From Promicromonospora sp. MEB111 (lineage in GTDB: Bacteria > Actinomycetota > Actinomycetes > Actinomycetales > Cellulomonadaceae): a stretch of 64,000 nt of DNA. The position numbers and the translations under genes were made by a program. This document shows, in pieces, positions 43,904 through 52,229 of the stretch. The DNA is taken from assembly GCF_030209445.1 (NCBI RefSeq), contig NZ_JARVSD010000007.1, forward strand, positions 124,001-188,000, read 5' to 3'. The notes under the pieces were generated by a model, which did no database searches, was not told where the DNA came from, and saw only the letters and a program-made list of their open reading frames with translations. Within the stretch, counting starts at the first letter, position 1. The number at the start of each line of letters is the position of its first letter.

Positions 43904-44924
43904 CGGGGTCCGCCGACGGGAGGTCAGCGGCGCGTCCCGCGCGCCCGGCGAGGTCGGCGAACGCGTCCCGCAGGGCCGGCGGGCCGACCACCTCGATCTC
44001 CGCGCCGAACCGCGCCAGCGCGGCGGCCAGCGCCGCCCAGGACCACGACCCGGTGCGCAGCCTGGTCCGGTCCGGGCCGAGCTCCTCGACGAGCCCGTCC
44101 CCGGCGAACGGCGCCACGCGCGCGACCGGCAGCGCGAGCACCACGTCGCCGATGCAGGGCCACGCGCCGGCGCCCGTGGATCCCTCGAGGTCCGTCGAGC
44201 CCCTGAAGCGGGCGGCCAGGAACGCGCCGACGTCGCCGCCCGGTACCTGGCGCGGGGTGAACCGCGGGCCGTTCGGCACCCGGGGCGTCATCCGGTCCAC
44301 CCGGTAGGTGCGCCACTCCCCCGGCTCCGGGGCCCAGCCGACCAGGTACCAGCGCCGCGCGCGGACCACGAGGTGGTGCGGCTGCACCCGCCGCGGGGGC
44401 GTCCCCGCGTCGGGCCGGCCCGGGGACGCGTAGTCGAACCGCACCTCCTCGTGCGCCCGGAGGGCGGCGCCCAGGGCGAGCAGGACGTCGGTGTCGACCT
44501 GGTCGCCGTCCCCCGGACCGGCGGGCTCGGCCGCGGTCAGCTCCAGGGCGTCCACCCGCTGCCGCAGACGGGCGGGCAGCACCTGGCGCACCGTCGTCAG
44601 CGCCCGCGCGGCGGCCTCCTCGATGCCCGCGCCCGTCACCACCGCGAGCCGCAGCGCCACGGCGAGCGCCACCGCCTGCTCGTCGTCGAACAGCAGGGGC
44701 GGCAGCTCGCTGCCCGCCTCCAGGCGGTAGCCGCCGTCGGGCCCCCGGGCCGTCCGCACCGGGTAGCCGAGCTCCCGCAGGCGGTCGACGTCGCGTCGCA
44801 CGGTGCGGTCGCTGACGCCGAGCCGGCGCGCGAGCTGCCCGGCCGGCCAGTCGCGGCGCACCTGGAGCAGCGACAACAGGGACAGGAGGCGGGCGGAGGT
44901 CATGGTCGAGGCGGCGGTGGGCAT
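43896..44924 (-). CDS. WYL-domain transcription regulator
   Basis: A 342-aa regulator of the YafY/PafC type: N-terminal HTH_11 winged helix (~8-65, LLSLLQVRRDWPAGQLARRLGVSDRTVRRDVDRLRELGYPV), then a WYL domain (~145-230, VRFDYASPGRPDAGTPPRRVQPHHLVVRARRWYLVGW) and a WCX extension. WYL domains bind nucleic acids or nucleotides. The ATG at 44924 is preferred over an upstream ATG at 45050 that lies inside the divergent gene. A 9-7-9 inverted repeat 20 bp upstream is its likely operator, and the divergent VOC gene its likely target. Confidence 0.9.
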   Translation of the reverse strand: MPTAASTMTSARLLSLLSLLQVRRDWPAGQLARRLGVSDRTVRRDVDRLRELGYPVRTARGPDGGYRLEAGSELPPLLFDDEQAVALAVALRLAVVTGAGIEEAAARALTTVRQVLPARLRQRVDALELTAAEPAGPGDGDQVDTDVLLALGAALRAHEEVRFDYASPGRPDAGTPPRRVQPHHLVVRARRWYLVGWAPEPGEWRTYRVDRMTPRVPNGPRFTPRQVPGGDVGAFLAARFRGSTDLEGSTGAGAWPCIGDVVLALPVARVAPFAGDGLVEELGPDRTRLRTGSWSWAALAAALARFGAEIEVVGPPALRDAFADLAGRAGRAADLPSADPVS

Positions 44925-44943
44925 GTCCGCCACGATGACACGA

Positions 44944-44968
44944 GTACCGGACGATCCCTGTCCGGTAC
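44944..44968. promoter_or_regulatory. operator between WYL regulator and VOC gene
   Basis: GTACCGGAC-GATCCCT-GTCCGGTAC, a perfect 9-bp inverted repeat with 7-bp spacer (centre to centre 16 bp). It lies 19 bp upstream of the WYL ATG (44924) and 68 bp upstream of the VOC ATG (45037). Confidence 0.75.
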
Positions 44969-45036
44969 GGCTGGCAGGTTGGGGTTCGTCGCCGGGGACC
45001 TCCGGCCACGAACCCGTCGCGTGAGGACACAGCACC

Positions 45037-45501
45037 ATGTCGATCAGCACCGTTGCCCACCTGAACTTCCACGGCCAGGCCCGCGCGGCCCTGGAGCTCT
45101 ACCACTCCGTGTTCGGCGGGCAGATCCTCGTCACCACCTACGGCGACCTCGGGATGCCCGCCGGGCTGCCCGACGCCGGCAAGGTCGTGTTCGGCCAGGT
45201 CGTGTCCGACAACGGCTTCCGGGTCATGGCCTACGACGTCCCCGGCGACGCACCGGCCTCGGCGGCGGCGCCCACCACCCGCCGGGAGAACGGCACGACC
45301 ATCACGTCGGAACCCTTCTTCCTCTCCGTGCGCGGCGAGAGCGTCGAGGAGGTGGCCGCCCTGTGGGCGGGGCTCGCGGTCGGCGCGACGATCGTCGAGC
45401 CCTACGCCCCGGCGCAGTGGGCGCCCGCCTTCGGCATGCTCACCGACCGCTTCGGCGTCACCTGGGTGCTCGACGTCGCGGCCGAGCACGCCCCGGCCTG
45501 A
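45037..45501 (+). CDS. VOC protein, PhnB/DUF1428-like
   Basis: A 154-aa glyoxalase-fold protein of the PhnB-like branch: VAHLNFHGQARAALELYHSVFGG, GKVVFGQVVSDNGFRVMAYDV, FFLSVRGESVEEV and DRFGVTWVLDV. Such proteins are common partners of WYL regulators in actinobacteria, but their function is not known. Divergent from the WYL gene across a clear operator. A small hairpin follows. Confidence 0.85.
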   Translation: MSISTVAHLNFHGQARAALELYHSVFGGQILVTTYGDLGMPAGLPDAGKVVFGQVVSDNGFRVMAYDVPGDAPASAAAPTTRRENGTTITSEPFFLSVRGESVEEVAALWAGLAVGATIVEPYAPAQWAPAFGMLTDRFGVTWVLDVAAEHAPA

Positions 45502-45521
45502 CGCCGTCGCGCACCCCCGCT

Positions 45522-45537
45522 CCGGGCCGGCGCCCGG
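45522..45537 (+). terminator. short hairpin after VOC gene
   Basis: CCGGGC-CGGC-GCCCGG, 20 bp after the stop. Six base pairs, no T-run. Confidence 0.4.
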
Positions 45538-45581
45538 GCACAACCCGAGGCGCCGGTCCTCGCGACTCCATCGAGGGGGCT

Positions 45582-45614
45582 TCCAGGTGAACATCAGATG
45601 AACGATGAAGGAAC
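45582..45614 (-). promoter_or_regulatory. PHO box (three 11-bp direct repeats)
   Basis: On the reverse strand the sequence is three consecutive 11-mers: GTTCCTTCATC, GTTCATCTGAT and GTTCACCTGGA. This is the actinobacterial PhoP binding pattern (GTTCA-CC-type direct repeats of 11 nt). It ends 62 bp before the GTG start of the PiT gene and lies over an alternative upstream ATG (45605), which argues against that start. Confidence 0.75.
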
Positions 45615-45676
45615 AGTGCCTTGATATCAGCCAAAAACACGGATCACCCCAAGGTTCGCCTCGCAAAATCGAGGCC

Positions 45677-46957
45677 GTGACCGAAACGCTCCTGCTCGCG
45701 CTCGTCGTCGTGACCGCGCTCGCCTTCGACTTCACGAACGGATTCCACGACACGGGCAACGCGATGGCCACCTCCATCGCCACCCGTGCCCTCAAGCCCA
45801 AGACAGCCGTCGCGCTGTCCGCCGTCCTCAACCTCGTCGGCGCGTTTCTCTCGCTCGCCGTCGCCGCGACCATCGCGAAGGGCATCGTCGACGCCGGTGT
45901 CATCACCCTGCCCGTCGTGCTCGCCGGCCTGGTCGGCGGCATCGTCTGGAACCTGCTCACCTGGTTGCTCGGCATCCCGTCCAGCTCCTCGCACGCGCTC
46001 GTCGGCGGCATGGTCGGCGCCGTGCTGGCCGCCGTCGGCACCTCGGGCGTGCTGTGGACCGGAGTGGTGTCCAAGGTGCTGGTGCCGGCCCTGCTCGCCC
46101 CGCTCATCGCGATCGCCGTGGCCGGCCTCGGCACCTGGTGCGTCGCCAAGCTGACCCGCGGAGTGCCGCAGGACCTGACCAACCGGGGCTTCCGCTGGGG
46201 CCAGATCGGCTCCGCCTCGCTCGTCTCCCTGGCGCACGGCACCAACGACGCACAGAAGTCGATGGGCATCATCCTGCTCGCCCTCATCGCGGGCGGCGCC
46301 GTGCCCGCCGACTCGAACGTGCCGCTCTGGGTGATCCTGAGCTGCGCGGTCGCCATGGCGCTCGGCACCTACCTGGGTGGCTGGCGGGTCATCCGCACGC
46401 TCGGCAAGGGGCTCGTCGAGATCGACACCCGGCAGGGCATGGCCGCCGAGACGTCGTCGGCCGCCGTCATCCTGCTCTCCAGCCACTTCGGCTTCTCGCT
46501 GTCCACGACGCACGTCGCCACCGGCTCGGTGCTCGGCTCCGGCGTCGGCATGCCGGGCGCGAAGGTGCGCTGGAGCGTGGCGGGGCGGATGTTCGTCGCC
46601 TGGGGCCTCACCCTTCCGGCGGCCGGCCTGGTCGGCGCGCTGTGCCAGTGGCTGGAGTCCGCCATCGGCGGCACGTTCGGCGTCGTCGCCGTCTTCGCCG
46701 TGCTGGTGATCTCGTCCGCGGCCATCTGGCTCGTGTCGCGCCGCAAGCCGGTGGACCACACCAACGTGAACGAGGAGTGGGACGAGGACAAGGGCGCCGG
46801 CATCGAGCCCGTCGCCGCCACGACGGGCCAGGCGGGCGGCGAGCGCGTCGGCCCCGTGCCCGCCCTCGCGACGGCGTCGTCCGTCGGCCCGGCCATCGAG
46901 TCCGTGGGGACGGTGGGCGCCCCGGGTGCCGACGCCCCGTCGAAGGGAGACAACTGA
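45677..46957 (+). CDS. pit: PiT-family inorganic phosphate transporter
   Basis: A 426-aa low-affinity phosphate:cation symporter. Both PiT signatures are present: DFTNGFHDTGNAMATSIATRA at the N-terminus and SLAHGTNDAQKSMGI centrally; about ten helices, and a hydrophilic Pro/Gly/Val-rich tail of ~70 residues. GTG at 45677 chosen because the PHO box covers the upstream ATG. PhoP control by the three-repeat PHO box is likely. The stop shares one base with the start of a small membrane protein gene. Confidence 0.9.
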   Translation: MTETLLLALVVVTALAFDFTNGFHDTGNAMATSIATRALKPKTAVALSAVLNLVGAFLSLAVAATIAKGIVDAGVITLPVVLAGLVGGIVWNLLTWLLGIPSSSSHALVGGMVGAVLAAVGTSGVLWTGVVSKVLVPALLAPLIAIAVAGLGTWCVAKLTRGVPQDLTNRGFRWGQIGSASLVSLAHGTNDAQKSMGIILLALIAGGAVPADSNVPLWVILSCAVAMALGTYLGGWRVIRTLGKGLVEIDTRQGMAAETSSAAVILLSSHFGFSLSTTHVATGSVLGSGVGMPGAKVRWSVAGRMFVAWGLTLPAAGLVGALCQWLESAIGGTFGVVAVFAVLVISSAAIWLVSRRKPVDHTNVNEEWDEDKGAGIEPVAATTGQAGGERVGPVPALATASSVGPAIESVGTVGAPGADAPSKGDN

Positions 46958-47262
46958 TGAGCGACTTCATCGAGTGGGGCGCGCTGAGCCAGGTCCTCGT
47001 GGCCGGCGTGCTCGTCGGCGCGGGCATCCCCGCGCTGTTCGCGCTGGGGCTCCGCCTGCTGGCGGGCCCGGCCCGGGACCGCGGGGACGCGGTGCCGGGG
47101 GCCGGTGAGGCGGCGGGACGCCGCACCTCGGACGACGGCGCCGTCGCCGTCGCGATCCCGCGCCCCGGCCCCGCGCGCCTGGCCGGAGCGGCCCTGTGCC
47201 TGGGCCTCGTCGTCGCGGCGGTCGCCACGGGCCTGTTCGTCGTGGTCTCCGGCGGGCACTAG
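46957..47262 (+). CDS. small membrane protein coupled to pit
   Basis: A 101-aa protein with two helices (~10-33, SQVLVAGVLVGAGIPALFALGL, and ~75-98, LAGAALCLGLVVAAVATGLFVVV) joined by a charged Gly/Arg-rich loop. It starts within the pit stop codon (TGATG), so it is translationally coupled and may be an accessory subunit of the transporter. No family recognised. Confidence 0.75.
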   Translation: MSDFIEWGALSQVLVAGVLVGAGIPALFALGLRLLAGPARDRGDAVPGAGEAAGRRTSDDGAVAVAIPRPGPARLAGAALCLGLVVAAVATGLFVVVSGGH

Positions 47263-47271
47263 CGACCCCCG

Positions 47272-47934
47272 CTACGGTGCGCGGCGGATGTGCGACGGCG
47301 GCCGGGCCGGCGTTCGCGGCGGGAACTCCCGGACCAAGATGCCGTGCGCGAGCCCGAGGCTGCGCCGGAGGTGGTCGGTCCACTCCGCCGCGGGGGCTCG
47401 CCGGGCCGACCAGAGGGCGTGCCGCATGATGCTCCCGGCGAGCGCCGAGGTCATGTGGGCGCGTTCGGCGATCTCGGTCGTGGTCAGGCGCGGGTCCCGG
47501 CGCAGGCGGCGCTCGACGGTGTCGAGCTGCCACGAGCCGGGCGCCTCGGACCGGTCCAGCTCCCGTGCCCGGAGCTCCGGGTTGCCGTCGATCAGCTCGA
47601 ACCTGCGCCGGAAGAGCTCCAGGTTGCCCACGGCGTCCAGCGCACCGGTCACCAGGAGGGTGAGCAGGTCGCCGAGCAGCGGCCCGTCGGCGTCGACGAA
47701 CGCCTGGATCGCCTGGGGCGTGGGGCGGGGCGAGCGCCCCAGGATGGCGGCGTCCTTGCTGCCGAAGTAGTTGAAGAACGTGCTCTGCGCGACGCCCGCG
47801 GCGGCGCAGATCTGCGCGACGGTCACGGAGTCGTAGCCGTTCCGCAGGCACAGGTCGATGGCGATCTCCTCGACCCGTGCCCGGGCCGCGGCGCGCTTGC
47901 GTTCCCGTAGCCCGGGCACCCTGTGCTCGGTCAT
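47272..47934 (-). CDS. TetR-family regulator
   Basis: A 220-aa regulator: HTH at about 15-60 (RARVEEIAIDLCLRNGYDSVTVAQICAAAGVAQSTFFNYFGSKD), followed by a helical ligand domain. Its start overlaps the stop of the CotH gene by 4 bp, so it is the last gene of the VTC-DUF4956-CotH operon, probably feeding back on it. It converges with the small membrane protein gene 9 bp away. Confidence 0.9.
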   Translation of the reverse strand: MTEHRVPGLRERKRAAARARVEEIAIDLCLRNGYDSVTVAQICAAAGVAQSTFFNYFGSKDAAILGRSPRPTPQAIQAFVDADGPLLGDLLTLLVTGALDAVGNLELFRRRFELIDGNPELRARELDRSEAPGSWQLDTVERRLRRDPRLTTTEIAERAHMTSALAGSIMRHALWSARRAPAAEWTDHLRRSLGLAHGILVREFPPRTPARPPSHIRRAP

Positions 47935-49577
47935 CCGTTCCCGGCGGCCGGGCCGTCGACCGCAGCGGCACCGGCGTCGTCCGTGGCCACGAGCTCGGCC
48001 CGCACGGTCTCGGCGTCGGCGTCGATCGTCGCCTGGTCGACGGCGTCCGTGGCCGGGACGCGGGCGGCGACCTCGTCGACGAGCTGAGCGGCCCTGCCGC
48101 TGTCGATCCACTCGGCCGTCAGGTCGCTGACGGCCCGGTCGATCATGGCGACGAAGGTGGTGTTCTCCTCGAACCGGGTCACCAGGGCGTTCTCGCCCAT
48201 CATGCCCCCGCCCATACCGCCGCCGCCCCGGCCCCCGCTTTCGCCCCCGGGCTCGAAACCCTCGGGCGGCTCGAAGCCCTCCGGCAGCTCCATGCCCTCC
48301 GGGGGCTCCATGTCCTCGGACGGCTCGGGCATCCCGCCTCCACCGGCCCCCTCGGCGGCCTCGCTGCCGGGGCCTGCGGCACCGCCACCGGGCATCGACA
48401 TGCCGCCCAGCGCGAGGTTGAGGTCCCACGACACGACGCTGATCAGCTTCGTGTCGAGGTCGTAGTAGAGGTAGGCGTTCCGGCCGGGGCCGGACATCGT
48501 GTCGAAGTTGCCGAGCACGTCCTGGGTGCCCAGGTACGTCGCGAACGACTCGACGTCCAGCCACTGGTCCAGGTCGCGGGCGAACTCCTCGTCGGAGGCG
48601 TCGTCGAGCCACTCGAGGAACGAGACGAGCGGCTGCAGGTCCTGGCTGCCGTTGAGGTTGACCTGCTTGAAGTCGTCCGTGTACTCGGTCTGGTCGCCAC
48701 CCTGATAGGTGAACGAGCTCGTGGACAGCAGCTTGTAGAGCACCCCGTCGCCGTCGAGCTCAGCGGCGTACTGCGGGTCCGGGTTCTCGACGACGAGGCG
48801 GGTCGTCGTCGGACGGTCGTTCACGGCGTAGGTCGCGAACGAGTAGTCCTGCGTGGGCTGGCCCGACTGCTCCGTGAGCTCCAGCGCGACGGCCTCGTTG
48901 AGCGACGGCGTGCTCGCCGCGCTCGCCGGGCGGATCGAGAGCTCGGTCATGCCCTGGTAGGCCCGGCCGGGCTGGTTCTCGTCGAAGCTGACGAGCAGGG
49001 GCAGGTTCTCCGGCTCCTCCGTGGTCAGCGACGCGCCCATGCCGGCGAAGCCGACGGCCTCCCCCGCGCCGCCCGGCATCGGGCCGCCCTCCGGCATCTG
49101 CCCGCCACCAGGCATCTCCGGCATCTCGCCACCACCCCCGCCGATCCCGCCCGGAGCGCGCTCGCCCTGGGTCTCGGACCTCTCGCGGTCGTCGACCAGC
49201 GACGACAGCGTGGAGTTGCCCTTGAGCCGCACGGCCACAGAGTCGATCGTGGTGCCGTCGACCGTCAGGTCGGCCGTCATCCACTCCTTCTCCCCCTCGG
49301 CGAAGTACGTGTCGAGCATCCGGTCGTAGTCGTCCTGGGAGTAGGACAGCGAGATCTCGTGATCGACGGAGTCGTCGAACAGGTCGACCGTGCCCTCGAT
49401 GTCCTGGGTGATGCGCTCCTCGTCGGTGACGGCGGCCGAGCTCGTCGAGTACGGCCGGACCGTCACGTCGCCGAAGACGGTCAGGGCGACCACGATCCCT
49501 GCCAAGCCGGCGGTCAGTGGGATCCAGTGCTGGCGCAGCCGCACCGGAAGGCGTTTGCGCAGGTCTGCAAGGCTCAT
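47931..49577 (-). CDS. CotH-kinase-domain membrane protein
   Basis: A 548-aa protein with one N-terminal helix (~22-42) and a large extracytoplasmic CotH domain. CotH proteins have an atypical protein-kinase fold; the usual marks are seen: VAVRLKGNSTL (nucleotide loop), YLYYDLDTKLISVVSWDLNLALGG (metal-binding D-x-N-type). Two low-complexity Gly/Met/Pro/Glu-rich insertions interrupt it (~150-180 and ~420-475). Start at 49577 has GAGG(AGGG) upstream. Third gene of the VTC operon. Confidence 0.85.
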   Translation of the reverse strand: MSLADLRKRLPVRLRQHWIPLTAGLAGIVVALTVFGDVTVRPYSTSSAAVTDEERITQDIEGTVDLFDDSVDHEISLSYSQDDYDRMLDTYFAEGEKEWMTADLTVDGTTIDSVAVRLKGNSTLSSLVDDRERSETQGERAPGGIGGGGGEMPEMPGGGQMPEGGPMPGGAGEAVGFAGMGASLTTEEPENLPLLVSFDENQPGRAYQGMTELSIRPASAASTPSLNEAVALELTEQSGQPTQDYSFATYAVNDRPTTTRLVVENPDPQYAAELDGDGVLYKLLSTSSFTYQGGDQTEYTDDFKQVNLNGSQDLQPLVSFLEWLDDASDEEFARDLDQWLDVESFATYLGTQDVLGNFDTMSGPGRNAYLYYDLDTKLISVVSWDLNLALGGMSMPGGGAAGPGSEAAEGAGGGGMPEPSEDMEPPEGMELPEGFEPPEGFEPGGESGGRGGGGMGGGMMGENALVTRFEENTTFVAMIDRAVSDLTAEWIDSGRAAQLVDEVAARVPATDAVDQATIDADAETVRAELVATDDAGAAAVDGPAAGNG

Positions 49578-49588
49578 GGTCGCCCTCC

Positions 49589-50260
49589 TCACATGTCGGA
49601 CTGGTCGTAGCCGGTCAGGACCGTGACCTTCTGCCCGGAGTTGATCTCGCCGAGCGCCCCGATGATCTCGGCCGTGGTGACCCCCGGCTTGAGGCGCACC
49701 GAGTAGAACAGCTCGGTCAGCGCCCCGCCGCGCACGGTCTCCACGCTGACGAGCTCGAACTCACGCGTCATGCGGACCAGCACGTCTGCGACGTCCTGCT
49801 GGTACCGGGACTCCGGCGGCACCTGGACCTTGACCACCTGACGCTGGATGTCGAGCCTGAACCAGTCGAACCGCTGCATGAGGAAGACGACCAGCAGGAT
49901 GACCACGGTCGCAGCGGCCGCCAGCAGGTAGAACCGGGTGCCGACCGCCATGCCGATCGCCATCACCAGGAAGATGAACCCGACGTCGCGGGTCTCCTTG
50001 ATCGCGTTGCGGAACCGGATCACCGACAACGCGCCGACGAGGGCAAAGGCCCGGGCGATGTTCGAGCCGACCACGAGCATGATGACGGCGACGACCATGC
50101 CGATGATGACGAGCGTCTGGACGTAGGACTGGCTGTAGGAGATGTTGCGGTGCGTCCGCTTGTACACCCAGCCGATGGCGGCGGACAGGACGAACGACAG
50201 CACCAGCGTCATCGTCACGTCGAAGACGGAGAAGGTTCCGCTGAGGTCTTGGAGATTCAT
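49589..50260 (-). CDS. DUF4956 membrane protein
   Basis: A 223-aa membrane protein: helices at ~17-35 (MTLVLSFVLSAAIGWVY), ~48-68 (TLVIIGMVVAVIMLVVGS), ~72-82 and ~95-128, then a cytoplasmic ~90-residue domain with ferredoxin-like look. The family signature FALVGALSVIRFRNAIKETRDVGFIFL is intact. DUF4956 proteins occur with VTC polyphosphate polymerases. It overlaps the VTC stop by 4 bp and precedes CotH by 11 bp. Confidence 0.85.
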   Translation of the reverse strand: MNLQDLSGTFSVFDVTMTLVLSFVLSAAIGWVYKRTHRNISYSQSYVQTLVIIGMVVAVIMLVVGSNIARAFALVGALSVIRFRNAIKETRDVGFIFLVMAIGMAVGTRFYLLAAAATVVILLVVFLMQRFDWFRLDIQRQVVKVQVPPESRYQQDVADVLVRMTREFELVSVETVRGGALTELFYSVRLKPGVTTAEIIGALGEINSGQKVTVLTGYDQSDM

Positions 50261-51243
50261 CGGGCGAGAACACTCTTTCGGGTAGCGGCGGCGTCGACGC
50301 CGTCGGGGTGGATCGGTCCCGCGGTCGCGGTGCCGGGTGCGCCGGCCGACTCGTCGCGCAGGATCGCGTCGACCTCGTCGGGGGCGTGCATCGTCGAGCG
50401 GGGCGCGAGTCCGAACGCCTGCACGCTCTGGCAGTACTTGGAGATCCGGACGACGTCGAGGCTCATCCGGGCCGTCAGGTCGGTGACCCATCCGGGCACC
50501 CGCTCGTTCGCCTTGACCTCCAGCACCGAGAGGCGCGGCGGCAGCGTCAGCCGGTTGACGCTCTCGGAGGAGAGGTGGAAGTCGCGGTCCCGGCCGCGCA
50601 GCCGGTGGTCGAGCGTGACGCGCAGGCCCAGGTCCGCCTCTCGCCCCACCCATGCCTCGCGGTGGTAGCCGGTCGTCACGGTGGGGCGCAGGTCGAGCTC
50701 GCCCACGAGGGTGGACACCTCGTCCAGGAAGGCCCGCTCGCGGTTGCTGATCTCGCCGGTGGGCTCGTAGCCCTCGGGCGAGCACAGCGCCAGGGCGTCG
50801 CGGTACGGCAGCGACACCCGCCGCTTCTGGGTGACCCGGTTGACGCGCTGCTTGATCTCCACGAACACGTCCGACTCGGGCGTCAGGTCGTCGGCCGTGC
50901 CGTAGTGCCGCACGCGCAGCTTGCGCCGGAACTTCAGACCCTCGATCTTCTCCCAGTAGAACTTCAGGTGCGCCGTGTCGTAGTAGACGCTCGTGATCGG
51001 GTAGCCCGCGTCGCCCGAGTAGGCGTCCGCGTCCATGTGCCGCACCAGCTCGGCGCGGAGCTCGTCCGCCTGGTCCTGCGGCACGAGATACTTGATCTCG
51101 AACCGGTTGAAGGCGTGCAGCCGGCTCGCGGTGGCCGTGCGTGCGGAGCTCGCGGCGTGCGCGTTCGGCTCCTCGCCTGTTGACCGATCGCCTGGCGTCG
51201 GTCTCGGACGTGGGTCGACTGCGCGTCGGGACAGGGGTCGCAC
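50257..51243 (-). CDS. VTC-domain protein (polyphosphate-polymerase-like)
   Basis: A 328-aa cytoplasmic VTC domain like the catalytic part of yeast Vtc4, which makes polyphosphate from ATP. FNRFEIKYLV, SVYYDT, KFRRKLRVRHYG, VFVEIKQRVNRVTQKRRV and LEVKANERVPGW give the basic tunnel and metal-binding Glu residues. GTG at 51243 has GAGGAG 7 bp upstream; longer starts would include a tail without homology. First gene of the operon, reading away from an OmpR-type regulator. Whether it makes polyP is inferred from family residues. Confidence 0.85.
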   Translation of the reverse strand: MRPLSRRAVDPRPRPTPGDRSTGEEPNAHAASSARTATASRLHAFNRFEIKYLVPQDQADELRAELVRHMDADAYSGDAGYPITSVYYDTAHLKFYWEKIEGLKFRRKLRVRHYGTADDLTPESDVFVEIKQRVNRVTQKRRVSLPYRDALALCSPEGYEPTGEISNRERAFLDEVSTLVGELDLRPTVTTGYHREAWVGREADLGLRVTLDHRLRGRDRDFHLSSESVNRLTLPPRLSVLEVKANERVPGWVTDLTARMSLDVVRISKYCQSVQAFGLAPRSTMHAPDEVDAILRDESAGAPGTATAGPIHPDGVDAAATRKSVLAR

Positions 51244-51350
51244 GGGCCAGCTCCTCTTGTCGGCAGCCCGGCGCCGAGATGAACGGCACCTGGCCAGCAG
51301 ATGAACACCGAGAAACCGACCCTGCCGGGTGAATCTTTGTGTCTGCTGGA

Positions 51351-51385
51351 AACGTGGAGGCGAACGTGGATCGACTCCACGTTCG
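51351..51385. promoter_or_regulatory. AACGTGGA repeats, likely response-regulator site
   Basis: AACGTGGA occurs at 51351-51358 and 51363-51370 (12 bp apart) and inverted at 51376-51383; the last two form a perfect 10-5-10 inverted repeat (51361-51385). It lies between the VTC operon and the OmpR-type regulator gene. OmpR-family proteins bind direct repeats 10-12 bp apart. Confidence 0.55.
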
Positions 51386-51464
51386 CGGGCGGTCCGGCCC
51401 GGCACATAGCCAACGCACAGGTTCGGCCCAGGAACACCCCGGGATCGGGGCGCACCCTGGTGCG

Positions 51465-52229
51465 ATGAGCTCCGCACCCGCCGGTTCCCCCGACCAGCCC
51501 CGTCCGACCCGCGCGGACGGGTCGCCCGTCCGGGTCCTCGTGGTCGACGACGAGCCCAACCTCGCCGAGCTCCTCACGTCCGCCCTGCGCCTGGAGGGGA
51601 TGGACGTCACCGCCGCCCTGGACGGCGCCTCGGCGCTCCGCGCGGTCCGCGAGTCCGTCCCGGACATCGTGGTGCTCGACATCATGCTCCCGGACATGGA
51701 CGGGCTCACGGTGCTGAGCCGGCTGCGCGAGCACGGCGAGCGCGTCCCGGTCCTGTTCCTCACGGCGCGCGACGCTGTCGAGGACCGGGTCAAGGGCCTG
51801 ACCGCGGGCGGCGACGACTACGTGACCAAGCCGTTCAGCCTGGAGGAGGTGGTCGCCCGGCTGCGCGGGCTGCTGCGGCGGCAGGGCGCGACGGCGCAGA
51901 ACGGGAACGGCGTGCTGGCCGTGGGCGACCTGGCGCTCGACGAGGACGCGCACGAGGTGTGGCGGGCGGGCGAGGAGATCCACCTGACGGCCACGGAGTT
52001 CGAGCTGCTGCGCTACCTCATGCGCAACGCGCGGCGCGTGCTGTCCAAGGCGCAGATCCTCGACCGGGTCTGGAACTACGACTTCGGCGGGCAGGCGAAC
52101 ATCGTCGAGCTGTACGTGTCCTACCTGCGCCGCAAGATCGACAAGGGGCGCGAGCCCATGATCCACACGCTGCGCGGCGTCGGGTACGTGCTGCGGCCCG
52201 GCAAGGTCAGGGACGAGGCCCGTGCCTGA
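51465..52229 (+). CDS. OmpR/PhoB-family response regulator
   Basis: A 254-aa two-domain regulator. Receiver at about 22-140 with VDDEP acidic pocket, phosphorylation site D72 (VVLDIMLPDMDG) and switch residues FLTARD and TKPFS; a winged helix follows (~160-245, HLTATEFELLRYLM, LSKAQILDRVW, VSYLRRKID, TLRGVGYVLR). Overlaps the kinase start by 8 bp. Probably controls the divergent VTC-DUF4956-CotH operon. Confidence 0.95.
   Translation: MSSAPAGSPDQPRPTRADGSPVRVLVVDDEPNLAELLTSALRLEGMDVTAALDGASALRAVRESVPDIVVLDIMLPDMDGLTVLSRLREHGERVPVLFLTARDAVEDRVKGLTAGGDDYVTKPFSLEEVVARLRGLLRRQGATAQNGNGVLAVGDLALDEDAHEVWRAGEEIHLTATEFELLRYLMRNARRVLSKAQILDRVWNYDFGGQANIVELYVSYLRRKIDKGREPMIHTLRGVGYVLRPGKVRDEARA

Noticed and set aside
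45605-45676. Upstream ATG for the pit gene
   Set aside because: It lies inside the PHO box and adds residues unlike the family N-terminus; the GTG at 45677 starts directly before the first helix.
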